From Acidobacteriota bacterium (lineage in GTDB: Bacteria > Acidobacteriota > Terriglobia > Acidiferrales > UBA7541), in contig DAHUXN010000081.1 of the NCBI GenBank assembly GCA_027307115.1, positions 19,423 through 83,422 of the forward strand: DNA of 64,000 bases, given 5' to 3'. Positions 1 to 7,077 of the stretch are shown here, one piece after another. Position 1 is the first letter of the stretch. Every line of letters starts with the position of its first letter. Both the position numbers and the translations under genes were made by a program. The notes beneath the pieces were generated by a model that worked only from the letters and a program-made list of their open reading frames with translations, had not been told where the DNA came from and searched no databases.

Positions 1-852
1 ACCGCCATAACCGACGCGGCTCGCGGCAAGAAATTCTCCAACTTCATGATGGCCATGGCCCTCTTGAAGAATTACGATCCTTTCAACGCACCGCCGAGCC
101 TTAAGCTCAAGGACCTTTTCAAGAAGTTTGACAAGACTTGGGCGCTTACCAAGGACGCCGACAAGAAGTACGGCAAAACGAATCCGGAGCGCACCTACGA
201 AGACGCCATGAAGCGCCGCGCCGAGGATCCGTGGAACTTCCTCTTCGTCGCGGGCATGTGGTTCCAGGATTTGTTCAACTACGATTTCCGGCGCACCGAA
301 ATGTGCATCATCCCGTACGCCACGCAGCAGGGCGAAATTTCCTTCTGTGCGTACAACACGGGCATCGGCTGGCGCAAAATCATCGAGAACATGTACAAGA
401 ACGCGACTGTCGCGCAGTGGTACAAGGAACACGGGAAGCACGAGATTTACGCGAAGGGCAAGGCGGTCAATCTGGAGCACTACGAGCACTCGCTCAAGGT
501 TGACGCCTCGGATGCCGCGCGCATTCGCCACCTCGAGCACGATATTCCTCTCACCGCAGCCGAGGAAGATCGCGCACGCCGCCGTAAGGCGATGGAAGAG
601 GCCACCAAGGTCCGCGCCATCTATGAGGAAATGGTCCTCAAGAAGCCCAAGGAGGAAGTCGTGCAGATCGGCTCCCTCACGGCTATGAAGACCGCCGTCC
701 CTGGTGCGAAAATCTCGGCTCCGGTGACCATCGCCAACGCACAGCAAAACGGCAACGGCCACAGCAACGGAAACGGGAATGGCTCGAACGGTCACGGCGC
801 CAACGCGAGTAAGCCGGAAGTTGCCGAACCTGAGCACATCGCCGGCGACTAG
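1..852 (+). CDS. Radical SAM protein, C-terminal part (tetraether lipid synthase-like), 5' partial
   Basis: The frame is open from base 1, so only the last 283 residues are in the window. The visible part carries a block reading FNYDFRRTEMCIIPYATQQG followed by EISFCAYNTG. In arrangement this matches the C-terminal block of archaeal Tes/MJ0619-type radical SAM enzymes, which couple lipid tails to make membrane-spanning lipids (FxDxYNYD...C.IHY...G.I.PFC.YN, from memory). The CxxxCxxC cluster and the barrel would lie upstream and cannot be checked. A charged helical stretch follows, then an Asn/Gly-rich low-complexity tail at about residues 245-265 that is probably disordered. Acidobacteria are known for membrane-spanning iso-diabolic acid, which makes a lipid role plausible, but substrate and reaction are inference. 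It could be another cobalamin-free or SPASM-like radical SAM enzyme. A terminator follows directly. Confidence 0.6.
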   Translation, partial: TAITDAARGKKFSNFMMAMALLKNYDPFNAPPSLKLKDLFKKFDKTWALTKDADKKYGKTNPERTYEDAMKRRAEDPWNFLFVAGMWFQDLFNYDFRRTEMCIIPYATQQGEISFCAYNTGIGWRKIIENMYKNATVAQWYKEHGKHEIYAKGKAVNLEHYEHSLKVDASDAARIRHLEHDIPLTAAEEDRARRRKAMEEATKVRAIYEEMVLKKPKEEVVQIGSLTAMKTAVPGAKISAPVTIANAQQNGNGHSNGNGNGSNGHGANASKPEVAEPEHIAGD

Positions 853-886
853 TCAGTTCGGTTTCGGACTACTCTGTTGTTGTATA

Positions 887-922
887 ACGGCCTCGACTAA
901 CCAGCGAGGCCGTTTCTATTTG
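887..922 (+). terminator. Rho-independent terminator
   Basis: Perfect 9-bp inverted repeat ACGGCCTCG (887-895) and CGAGGCCGT (905-913), loop of nine bases, followed by the T-rich TTTCTATTTG. It lies 35 bases after the radical SAM stop codon and before the PPK2 gene, so it separates the two transcription units. Confidence 0.85.
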
Positions 923-977
923 CTGCGGTCGATTATCGCGTTGCATCCGCTTTTTATATTACACTTCGGCCGACGCC

Positions 978-1871
978 ATGAGTTCTCGCCAAACCGCAAA
1001 GGAAGCCGCGCGTTTGACCAAGCCGTATCGCGTCACTCGCGGCGACGGCTTTCGCCTTAAAGATTGCGACCCCGCGGATACGGGCGGCATGCACTCGAAG
1101 GATGACGCGGAGAAACTTCTCGCCGGCAATGTTGACTTGCTGAGCGACTTGCAGGAAAAGCTCTACGCGCAGGATCGCTGGGCCATTCTTCTGATTTTCC
1201 AGGGCGTGGACGCCGCGGGCAAGGACAGCGCGATCAAGCATGTGATGTCCGGCATCAACCCGCAAGGCTGCGACGTTTTTTCCTTCAAAAAGCCGACCGT
1301 CGAAGAGCTCGGCCACGATTATCTTTGGCGGACCCACGTGCGCGTCCCGGAACGCGGCAAAATTGGCATCTTCAATCGCTCGTATTACGAGGAAGTTCTG
1401 GTTGTACGCGTGCACGCGGACGTGCTGGCCGCGCAGAAATTGCCAGGCTCTCTCGTTACCAAACACATCTGGGATGGGCGCTACGAGGACATCAACGCCT
1501 TCGAGCGTTACCTCTCGCGCAACGGCGTCATAATCCGCAAATTTTTTCTGCAGGTCTCGAAGAAAGAGCAGAAGAAAAGATTTCTTGAGCGCTTGGACGA
1601 TTCAAAGAAAAATTGGAAGATCCAATTGTCCGACGTTGCCGAGAGCCACTTCTGGAAGGATTATCACAAGGCGTACGAAGAAATGATCCGCCGGACGGCG
1701 ACGCCGCATGCGCCGTGGTATGTGGTGCCCGGCAACAGCAAGTGGTTCGCGCGCCTGGTCGTGTCGTCGGTCACGGTCGAGACGCTTCGTGACCTGAATC
1801 TCGCCTTCCCTAAAATCGACAAAGCCAAGAAGAAGGAATTGGAGAAGGTTCGCCGCGACCTACGTTCCTAG
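978..1871 (+). CDS. ppk2: Polyphosphate kinase 2 family (polyP:nucleotide phosphotransferase)
   Basis: The 297-residue protein has the PPK2 core: a Walker A-like loop FQGVDAAGKDS at residues 74-84 and the Walker B/lid region IFNRSYYEEV at 131-140. Both are diagnostic of the P-loop family that moves phosphate between polyphosphate and nucleotides in the cytoplasm. The length and the short N-terminal extension fit the one-domain class often annotated as polyphosphate--nucleotide phosphotransferase (class I or III). Whether AMP or ADP is the preferred acceptor cannot be read from the sequence. The ATG is preceded by no strong Shine-Dalgarno sequence; the preceding terminator suggests its own promoter in the 60-base gap. 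It is likely monocistronic, because the next gene has its own candidate -10. Confidence 0.93.
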   Translation: MSSRQTAKEAARLTKPYRVTRGDGFRLKDCDPADTGGMHSKDDAEKLLAGNVDLLSDLQEKLYAQDRWAILLIFQGVDAAGKDSAIKHVMSGINPQGCDVFSFKKPTVEELGHDYLWRTHVRVPERGKIGIFNRSYYEEVLVVRVHADVLAAQKLPGSLVTKHIWDGRYEDINAFERYLSRNGVIIRKFFLQVSKKEQKKRFLERLDDSKKNWKIQLSDVAESHFWKDYHKAYEEMIRRTATPHAPWYVVPGNSKWFARLVVSSVTVETLRDLNLAFPKIDKAKKKELEKVRRDLRS

Positions 1872-1953
1872 ACGTCGGATCGCCGCCGTGGAGCCGCATC
1901 TGTGCGCTGTCAACTTCAGGTATAATCAGGAAAGCTCAGCGAGGGAATCACAC

Positions 1954-2190
1954 ATGCCGATTTACGAATACGTTTGCGACGAATGCAAGTCGCGCTACGA
2001 GCGCATCGTGACCAAGAAAAACTCTGCGCCCGCATGTCCGAAATGCGGCAGCGCCCGCTCCACGATTCAATTTTCGACATTTGCGGCGCACACCAGCGAC
2101 GGAGGATCATCTTCGCGCAGTTCTTCCCCAAGAGCGTCGTCCACTTCTTCCGGCTGCGGCTGCACGCCCCATTCCTGCGGGTGCCAGTAA
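1954..2190 (+). CDS. FmdB family zinc-ribbon protein
   Basis: A 78-residue protein beginning MPIYEYVC, the standard FmdB/CxxC_CxxC_SSSS opening, with a zinc ribbon formed by C8, C11, C28 and C31. The C-terminal half is a Ser-rich linker ending in a CGC...CGC-like cysteine cluster. The ATG at 1954 was preferred over an upstream in-frame start because it puts the conserved MPIYEY at the N-terminus and has GAGGGA about 7 bases upstream. A TATAAT hexamer lies at 1921-1926, a possible -10 with only a poor -35. FmdB was first named as a putative regulator of formamidase, but in most genomes its role is unknown. The next gene follows after 11 bases, so the two are probably co-transcribed. Confidence 0.88.
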   Translation: MPIYEYVCDECKSRYERIVTKKNSAPACPKCGSARSTIQFSTFAAHTSDGGSSSRSSSPRASSTSSGCGCTPHSCGCQ

Positions 2191-2201
2191 CCAGACCGCC
2201 G

Positions 2202-2750
2202 ATGAAGACGCTGCGTGCCCAAGGCCGTCGCCAGTGGCGTGCATGGCTCGAGAAGAATCACGGCAAGTGCAGCGAAATCTGGCTCGTCTACTACAAGAAA
2301 AGCTCCGGCAAGCCGCGCATCCCGTATGAAGACGCTGTCGAGGAAGCACTGTGTTTCGGGTGGATCGACGGCAAAACGCGAAGTATCGATGAAGCGTGTT
2401 ACGCCCAGCGGTTCACTCCGCGAAGGCCGCGCAGCTCGTGGAATCGCGCGAACATCAAGCGCGCCGAGCGGCTGATCGCCGGAGGGAAAATGACGGCAGC
2501 AGGCCTCGCAGCTTTCCATTCGGAAAAGCGGCGTGATACGCCGGTGATGCCCACCGAAATGCCCAAGGAACTCGAGGCTAAATTCCGAAAGCAATCCGAG
2601 GCCTGGAAGAACTTCGAGAAATTTCCCCCGTACTATCGCCGGATGACGTCCGGCTGGGTGGCTAGCGCGAAGAAGGAGGAAACGCGGCTTAGCCGTCTGG
2701 GCAAGCTTATCGAATTCTCCGCGCGCAATGAACGCATAAAGTTTATGTAG
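2202..2750 (+). CDS. YdeI/OmpD-associated family protein
   Basis: A 182-residue protein with the YdeI family core: EIWLVYYKK near residue 25, YEDAVEEALCFGWIDG at about 42-57 and QRFTPRRPRSSW at about 68-79, then a C-terminal helical region with a FEKFPPYYRR segment typical of the OmdA domain. YdeI homologues are linked to peptide or stress resistance in enterobacteria; the molecular activity is unknown. The start chosen is the first ATG after the FmdB stop (11-base gap); reading further upstream would overlap fmdB extensively. The protein is soluble with no signal peptide. Confidence 0.85.
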   Translation: MKTLRAQGRRQWRAWLEKNHGKCSEIWLVYYKKSSGKPRIPYEDAVEEALCFGWIDGKTRSIDEACYAQRFTPRRPRSSWNRANIKRAERLIAGGKMTAAGLAAFHSEKRRDTPVMPTEMPKELEAKFRKQSEAWKNFEKFPPYYRRMTSGWVASAKKEETRLSRLGKLIEFSARNERIKFM

Positions 2751-2881
2751 GAACGGTGCTCAATCTCAGGCGCGATTGCGCCGAGCATTCGACGCGTTCG
2801 CCTCTGGCCTGTTCCGCCCACGCGTGCTAGTCTCCCCGGTTTCGGGTCTCACGCAGAACGATTTCGATCGGGGAGGGTCCT

Positions 2882-3877
2882 ATGCCAAATATTATTCGCG
2901 CGCGCGTTCGCAGGAATCTCGCAGCATTTAAAAATCTGTTCACCATTGCCGCGTTAGTGATTTGTTGCGGGGCGCTTGTTGTGCCCGCGGCCGCGGCGCA
3001 TGAAGAACACGGCACCACTTTCAATGCGCCCGGAGCGACGATCTACTACGAAATGTTCGGTTCGAGCAGCGGCACGCCGCTCTTCGTCGCCAACGGCGGC
3101 CCTGGTTTTGACCACCAATACCTTCACGTCTCGGATGCGTGGGACACGCTCGCGCAGACGCGCCGCATTGTCATGTGGGATCAACGCGGCACCGGTCGTT
3201 CGGGCCCGCTGAAGTCCGGTCAATCCTGCACCCTCGCCGATCAGATCAATGATCTTGACGCCCTTCGCGCGCATCTCGGCTTCGATAAAATCGATCTGAT
3301 GGGCCATTCCTGGGGAGGATTTCTCGCCATGGCCTACGCCGCGCGCTATCCCCAACACATCGCCCACCTCATCATTTCTGACTCCGCCGCTCCGCGTTGG
3401 AGCGACACTCTCTTTCTTTTCAAGGACGTCTATCCCGATGTGACCGCGCACGAAGATAGCTACGCCTTCGTCTCCAACTTGAACGAAAAAGATTCGTCCG
3501 CGGCCAGAGAAGCTTCCACGGAGCTCTATGAGTCGATGCTGTTCTATTCGCCCGAGCGTCGCGACGAGTTCGCGGCCAAAATGGCCAACGACAAGGAATA
3601 CTACGAAATCAATCGTGCCGTAAATCACGACGTCGCGCGCTTCGACCTCAATCCTGAAATCAAGAAATTCCGCTTTCCGACATTGGTCATGTGCGGGCGC
3701 TTCGACATGAACGTCGCGCCGGTGATCGCCTACAAAATTCACCGGGCCATTCCCGGCTCGAAATTCGTGGTCTTCGAAAAAAGCGGCCACATGCCTTTCT
3801 TCGAGGAGCCCGCCAAATTCGTCCAAGTTCTCACCGAGTTCTTGTCTTCGCCGGCGACTTCGACGGCTTCGCAATGA
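2882..3877 (+). CDS. Exported alpha/beta hydrolase, proline iminopeptidase-like
   Basis: The N-terminus has a basic stretch followed by a hydrophobic segment (about residues 20-38) ending in AAAAH, a likely Sec signal peptide. The mature part is a classic alpha/beta hydrolase: oxyanion-hole NGGPG at 71-75, DQRGTGRS at 100-107, nucleophile elbow GHSWGG with Ser143, acid Asp275 in CGRFDMNVAP and base His303 in KSGHMPFF. The NGGPG and DQRGTGRS combination places it with proline iminopeptidases (peptidase S33) and related esterases. Export from the cytoplasm is unusual for true proline iminopeptidases, so an envelope peptidase or esterase is the safer call. The start has a GGGAGG-like ribosome site just upstream. 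Confidence 0.85.
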   Translation: MPNIIRARVRRNLAAFKNLFTIAALVICCGALVVPAAAAHEEHGTTFNAPGATIYYEMFGSSSGTPLFVANGGPGFDHQYLHVSDAWDTLAQTRRIVMWDQRGTGRSGPLKSGQSCTLADQINDLDALRAHLGFDKIDLMGHSWGGFLAMAYAARYPQHIAHLIISDSAAPRWSDTLFLFKDVYPDVTAHEDSYAFVSNLNEKDSSAAREASTELYESMLFYSPERRDEFAAKMANDKEYYEINRAVNHDVARFDLNPEIKKFRFPTLVMCGRFDMNVAPVIAYKIHRAIPGSKFVVFEKSGHMPFFEEPAKFVQVLTEFLSSPATSTASQ

Positions 3878-3914
3878 TTTCGGCGGTTTAATGCTGCATG
3901 CAAAGGGGAAAGAA

Positions 3915-5504
3915 ATGGACAATCCCGACGATAAACGCGAATCCTCGCGACGGAGCTTCCTGAAGGGGATTGCGGCAATGCCCCTTGTGGCGCTGACGGG
4001 CGGAAAGATTCTGCGTTCTGCCAGCGAACTGCCGCTGCGGGAAACAACGAAGGAGCCCGCGCTGCCGCAGGATTCTGCTGCCGGCAACAAGAAAAAGTTC
4101 GTTGCCATCCAAATTGGCGCGCGGTCGTTTGTTGACGAAGGCGTTGAGAAATGCCTGGACACGCTTCAAGAAAAAGGCGGAGTCAACACGCTGATGTCCA
4201 CGGTATTCACCTATGGGCGAGGCCTGGCGGGCCGTCAAGTGCCAGGCGAGCCTTTGCCGGATCACGGCGTCCAGGAGTACGACCAGGTTCATGGTGGGAG
4301 TTACACCAAAGTTCATCCAGAGTTTTACGCCCATTCAGTGATCAAGGATGTTCGAGCGCCGGATTTGGGCGACTTCGACATTCTGGCGGACGTCACGCCG
4401 GCGGCCAAGAAGAGAGGAATGCAGACGTACGCTCTGTTTGAAGAAGCGTACAATCCCGCGTTTATGCCCAATTTTGAAAAAATCGCCGAAGTGGATATCA
4501 ATGGCAGAGTCGGCGGTAGCACGTGCTTCAACAATCCAAATGCGCAGAATTTCCTGGCAGCGCTCGTGGAAGATTGGTTCAAATCCAACGACCTAGACGG
4601 CATGATGTGGGAATCGGAGCGCCAGGGTCCACTGAACAATGCTATCGGAGCGCACTTTGGCAGATTCAATGGCCACGCATTCGTCAACTGTTTCTGCGAG
4701 TATTGCGTGCGCAAGGCCACGGAGCAAAGCATCAACGTCGCGCGAGTGCGCGAGGCCTACGTAGCTTTGGAAGCGTGGGTGACGGAAACCTTCCAGCAGC
4801 CACGGGCAAGCGATGGCGCGTTCCCCACGCTCTGGCGATTGCTCCTCGACTATCCCGAGATATTGGCTTGGGAGCGATTCTGGTTCAAGAGCCAGGAAGA
4901 GGTCTACAGGCTTCTATATGATACGGCGAAAAAAATAAATCCCGGGGCCAAGGTCGGCTGGCACATCATGCATCTGGTGACCATGAGCCCTTTTTACAGG
5001 GCGGAACAAGATTACGCGCGGCTGGCGCATTTCTCCGACTTTATCAAACCATGTACCTACAACAACTGCGCCGGGCCGCGCCTTGCGCAATACGTCAGGA
5101 ACGTCCAATCCACGATCTTCCGTGACTCCGAGCCCGAAGAGGTTCTCGAACTTCATTACAATATTCTGGGACTTCAGGGCGAAGCGAGTTTGGATAAGCT
5201 GCCGACAACCGGGCTCTCCGCCAACTCCGTCGCGGTTGAGGCGCGGCGCGCGATCGCCGATGTCCGCGGCGCGATACCAATCTATCCGGGCATCGATATT
5301 GATATTCCCACCGGTTTAAACGAAAAGCGCACACAGCACGCAGACGTCAAGGCCGCCGTGCTCGCCGCGTTCAATTCCGGAGCACCGGGCGTCGTTTTGT
5401 CTCGCAAGTACGCTGAGATGAAACTCACGAACCTGGCGGGCGCTGGAGAAGCGCTGCGCGAATTGGGGTTCGCATTGCCCTTTCTTTCCACCGATCAATT
5501 GTGA
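3915..5504 (+). CDS. Tat-exported TIM-barrel-like protein of unknown function
   Basis: The N-terminus carries a twin-arginine signal, SSRRSFLKG followed by a short hydrophobic stretch, so the 529-residue protein is probably exported folded. I chose ATG 3915 rather than an in-frame ATG at 3891 because AAAGGGGAAAG lies immediately upstream. The body alternates strands and helices with WESER, NCFCEYC and WHIMH segments. This resembles the glycoside-hydrolase-like barrels of exported oligosaccharide-acting proteins, but I cannot assign a family or catalytic pair. The two Cys of FCEYC (about residues 257-260) could bind metal or form a disulfide. It follows the hydrolase after 37 bases and precedes a cupin, suggesting a small exported-protein operon. 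Confidence 0.75.
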   Translation: MDNPDDKRESSRRSFLKGIAAMPLVALTGGKILRSASELPLRETTKEPALPQDSAAGNKKKFVAIQIGARSFVDEGVEKCLDTLQEKGGVNTLMSTVFTYGRGLAGRQVPGEPLPDHGVQEYDQVHGGSYTKVHPEFYAHSVIKDVRAPDLGDFDILADVTPAAKKRGMQTYALFEEAYNPAFMPNFEKIAEVDINGRVGGSTCFNNPNAQNFLAALVEDWFKSNDLDGMMWESERQGPLNNAIGAHFGRFNGHAFVNCFCEYCVRKATEQSINVARVREAYVALEAWVTETFQQPRASDGAFPTLWRLLLDYPEILAWERFWFKSQEEVYRLLYDTAKKINPGAKVGWHIMHLVTMSPFYRAEQDYARLAHFSDFIKPCTYNNCAGPRLAQYVRNVQSTIFRDSEPEEVLELHYNILGLQGEASLDKLPTTGLSANSVAVEARRAIADVRGAIPIYPGIDIDIPTGLNEKRTQHADVKAAVLAAFNSGAPGVVLSRKYAEMKLTNLAGAGEALRELGFALPFLSTDQL

Positions 5505-5545
5505 TTGGCAAAATCCGGAGTGGGCGTGCAACGAAGGAGGAGACC

Positions 5546-6073
5546 ATGTTGAGTTTTCGCGAAGGGCGGAGTGGAATGACCATGATTGCCCTGGCGATGG
5601 CCGCGGCATTTGCGACGCCGTGTGTCGGCGGCACTAATTTTGCAGCGAGCCATGCATTGCGCGTTATATCGGCATCAGCACAAACAGATAAACTCAATCC
5701 CGCAGCGCTGATTTACAAACTGCCAAGCCAGATTCACTGGACCGAGGATCCAATCGGCGCGGAGACCGCGGTGCTTGCGGGCGATCCGTCGAAGCCCGGC
5801 CTGTACGTCATGCTGGTAAAGTGGACGCCGCATCACATGAGCCATCCGCACTGGCATCCGAACGACCGCTTCATCACAGTGCTTTCGGGCACATGGTGGG
5901 TGGGCACCGGAACGAAATTCGATCCGGATGCCACCGTACCGATGCCGGCGGGCACTTTCGTAAAGCATTTTGCCAAGCAGGTTCACTACGACGGCGCCAA
6001 GGACGAAGAGGCTGTGCTTGAAATCGTCGGCGAAGGCCCGGATACAGCCACGCTCGCGAAGGCTAGTGATTAG
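5546..6073 (+). CDS. Exported cupin-domain protein
   Basis: A 175-residue protein with a hydrophobic N-terminal segment (about residues 10-30) that looks like a signal peptide, then a single cupin domain. Metal-binding residues are visible as HPHWH in the first cupin motif (about 92-96) with a later His in KQVHYDG. The ATG at 5546 is set by a near-perfect AAGGAGGAG three bases before it; a GTG at 5501 would overlap the previous gene without a ribosome site. Single-domain cupins of this type include dioxygenases, isomerases and anti-sigma ChrR-like proteins, and the substrate is unknown. Its stop lies 10 bases from the end of the convergent SPFH gene, and a CGCTTC/GAAGCG hairpin spans the junction. 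Confidence 0.8.
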   Translation: MLSFREGRSGMTMIALAMAAAFATPCVGGTNFAASHALRVISASAQTDKLNPAALIYKLPSQIHWTEDPIGAETAVLAGDPSKPGLYVMLVKWTPHHMSHPHWHPNDRFITVLSGTWWVGTGTKFDPDATVPMPAGTFVKHFAKQVHYDGAKDEEAVLEIVGEGPDTATLAKASD

Positions 6074-6083
6074 GCCGCGCGCT

Positions 6084-6995
6084 TCATTTTCCCTTTGAAG
6101 CGGCTTTCAAGACATCAATCATGGGCAATGCTCCATTTGCGCCGCCAATGTAGACGTCGGGCAAATGGCCGTCCCAGTGAGCTTGCATCATTTCGATGGT
6201 GCGCAACTGTAGAAGATCGGGTGTAATCTGCGTGCGCTGCACATTCAAAGCTTCTGCTTCCGCCTTGGCCTGAGTAACTTTCTGTTCGGCTTCCACTTGA
6301 ATGCGCTTCAGGTCGTTCTCCGCCTTCAGTGCATTCTGCGCCGCCGTCACTTTGGCTTCGATCGCGGTATTGAACTGCGTCGAGAAACTGAAATCCGTGA
6401 TGCTCACGGCGTCGACGTTGATGTGGTGAGCCGCGAGCCGCTGGCGCACGTATCCCTCGATGCCGTCACGAACGACGGGCCGGTTCGCAATCAATTGCTC
6501 GGCGTCGAAGTGCGCGGTGTTTGCCTTCACGGCTTCCTGAATTGCGGGCACCACCACGCGCGCCACGGCGTCATTGTTCAGTTCCGACCAAATCGCGGAG
6601 ACACAACAGGGATCTTGCCAGTAAGCGAGCGTGACCTGCGTGTGCACCTCTTGTAGATCGTGGCTGGAGGCTTCTGAATCCAGTTTTTCGATTTGCACCT
6701 GAACGGAAATCGGCTGAACTGCTTCAATCAGCGGAAAAATGAAATGCAAGCCGGGATTCAACACGCGCCCCGTGGTGGCGCCGAAGCGGAGCACAACTCC
6801 GCGGGAGCCCGCGTCAACAGTTACGAACGACAAAAAGCACAGGAGCGTAGCGGCTGCCAAAATGAACCAGGGCGTGCCACGCCGCGGCGAGAACTTAACG
6901 ACGCGGTCGCCGTGTGCATCCTCAAAAAAGTGCACTGCACGAACCAGTCCAACTCCGACGAACGCGACGAATACTAAAATCAGCAATAGCGTCAT
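6084..6995 (-). CDS. Prohibitin/SPFH-domain membrane protein
   Basis: The protein (303 residues) has two N-terminal hydrophobic segments (about 1-20 and 44-60), then an SPFH/Band 7 domain starting at DAGSRGVVLRFG and containing LNPGLHFIFP, the hallmark of prohibitin and HflK/C-like proteins. A coiled-coil rich in Ala, Glu and Lys (about 215-255) follows. Such proteins form large membrane-bound assemblies that often modulate FtsH-type proteases, and an ftsH is present elsewhere in this window, though not adjacent. Upstream are a strong AAAGGGGG ribosome site and a TTGACA/TACGTT promoter. It is convergent with the cupin and is probably a single-gene unit. Confidence 0.88.
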   Translation of the reverse strand: MTLLLILVFVAFVGVGLVRAVHFFEDAHGDRVVKFSPRRGTPWFILAAATLLCFLSFVTVDAGSRGVVLRFGATTGRVLNPGLHFIFPLIEAVQPISVQVQIEKLDSEASSHDLQEVHTQVTLAYWQDPCCVSAIWSELNNDAVARVVVPAIQEAVKANTAHFDAEQLIANRPVVRDGIEGYVRQRLAAHHINVDAVSITDFSFSTQFNTAIEAKVTAAQNALKAENDLKRIQVEAEQKVTQAKAEAEALNVQRTQITPDLLQLRTIEMMQAHWDGHLPDVYIGGANGALPMIDVLKAASKGK

Positions 6996-7022
6996 TTAAA
7001 AACCCCCTTTCCTTCGGCGGGG

Positions 7023-7052
7023 AACGTACGCTGCCGAGTTTGCCGGTGTCAA
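7023..7052 (-). promoter_or_regulatory. Sigma70-type promoter for the SPFH gene
   Basis: On the minus strand a perfect -35 TTGACA (7052-7047) is followed after 18 bases by TACGTT (7028-7023). The expected start near 7016 gives a leader of about 20 bases before the SPFH ATG, containing its AAAGGGGG ribosome site. Confidence 0.55.
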
Positions 7053-7077
7053 CGGCGAAATTCAAAACACGACTGTG

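Noticed and set aside
1921..1926. TATAAT as a full promoter for fmdB
   Set aside because: No acceptable -35 hexamer at 16-18 bases upstream, so it was only mentioned in the gene entry.
2954..4162. Long minus-strand frame (402 codons) opposite the alpha/beta hydrolase and the Tat protein
   Set aside because: Runs antisense to two well-supported genes, has Arg/Gly-rich composition typical of shadow frames, and no recognisable domain.
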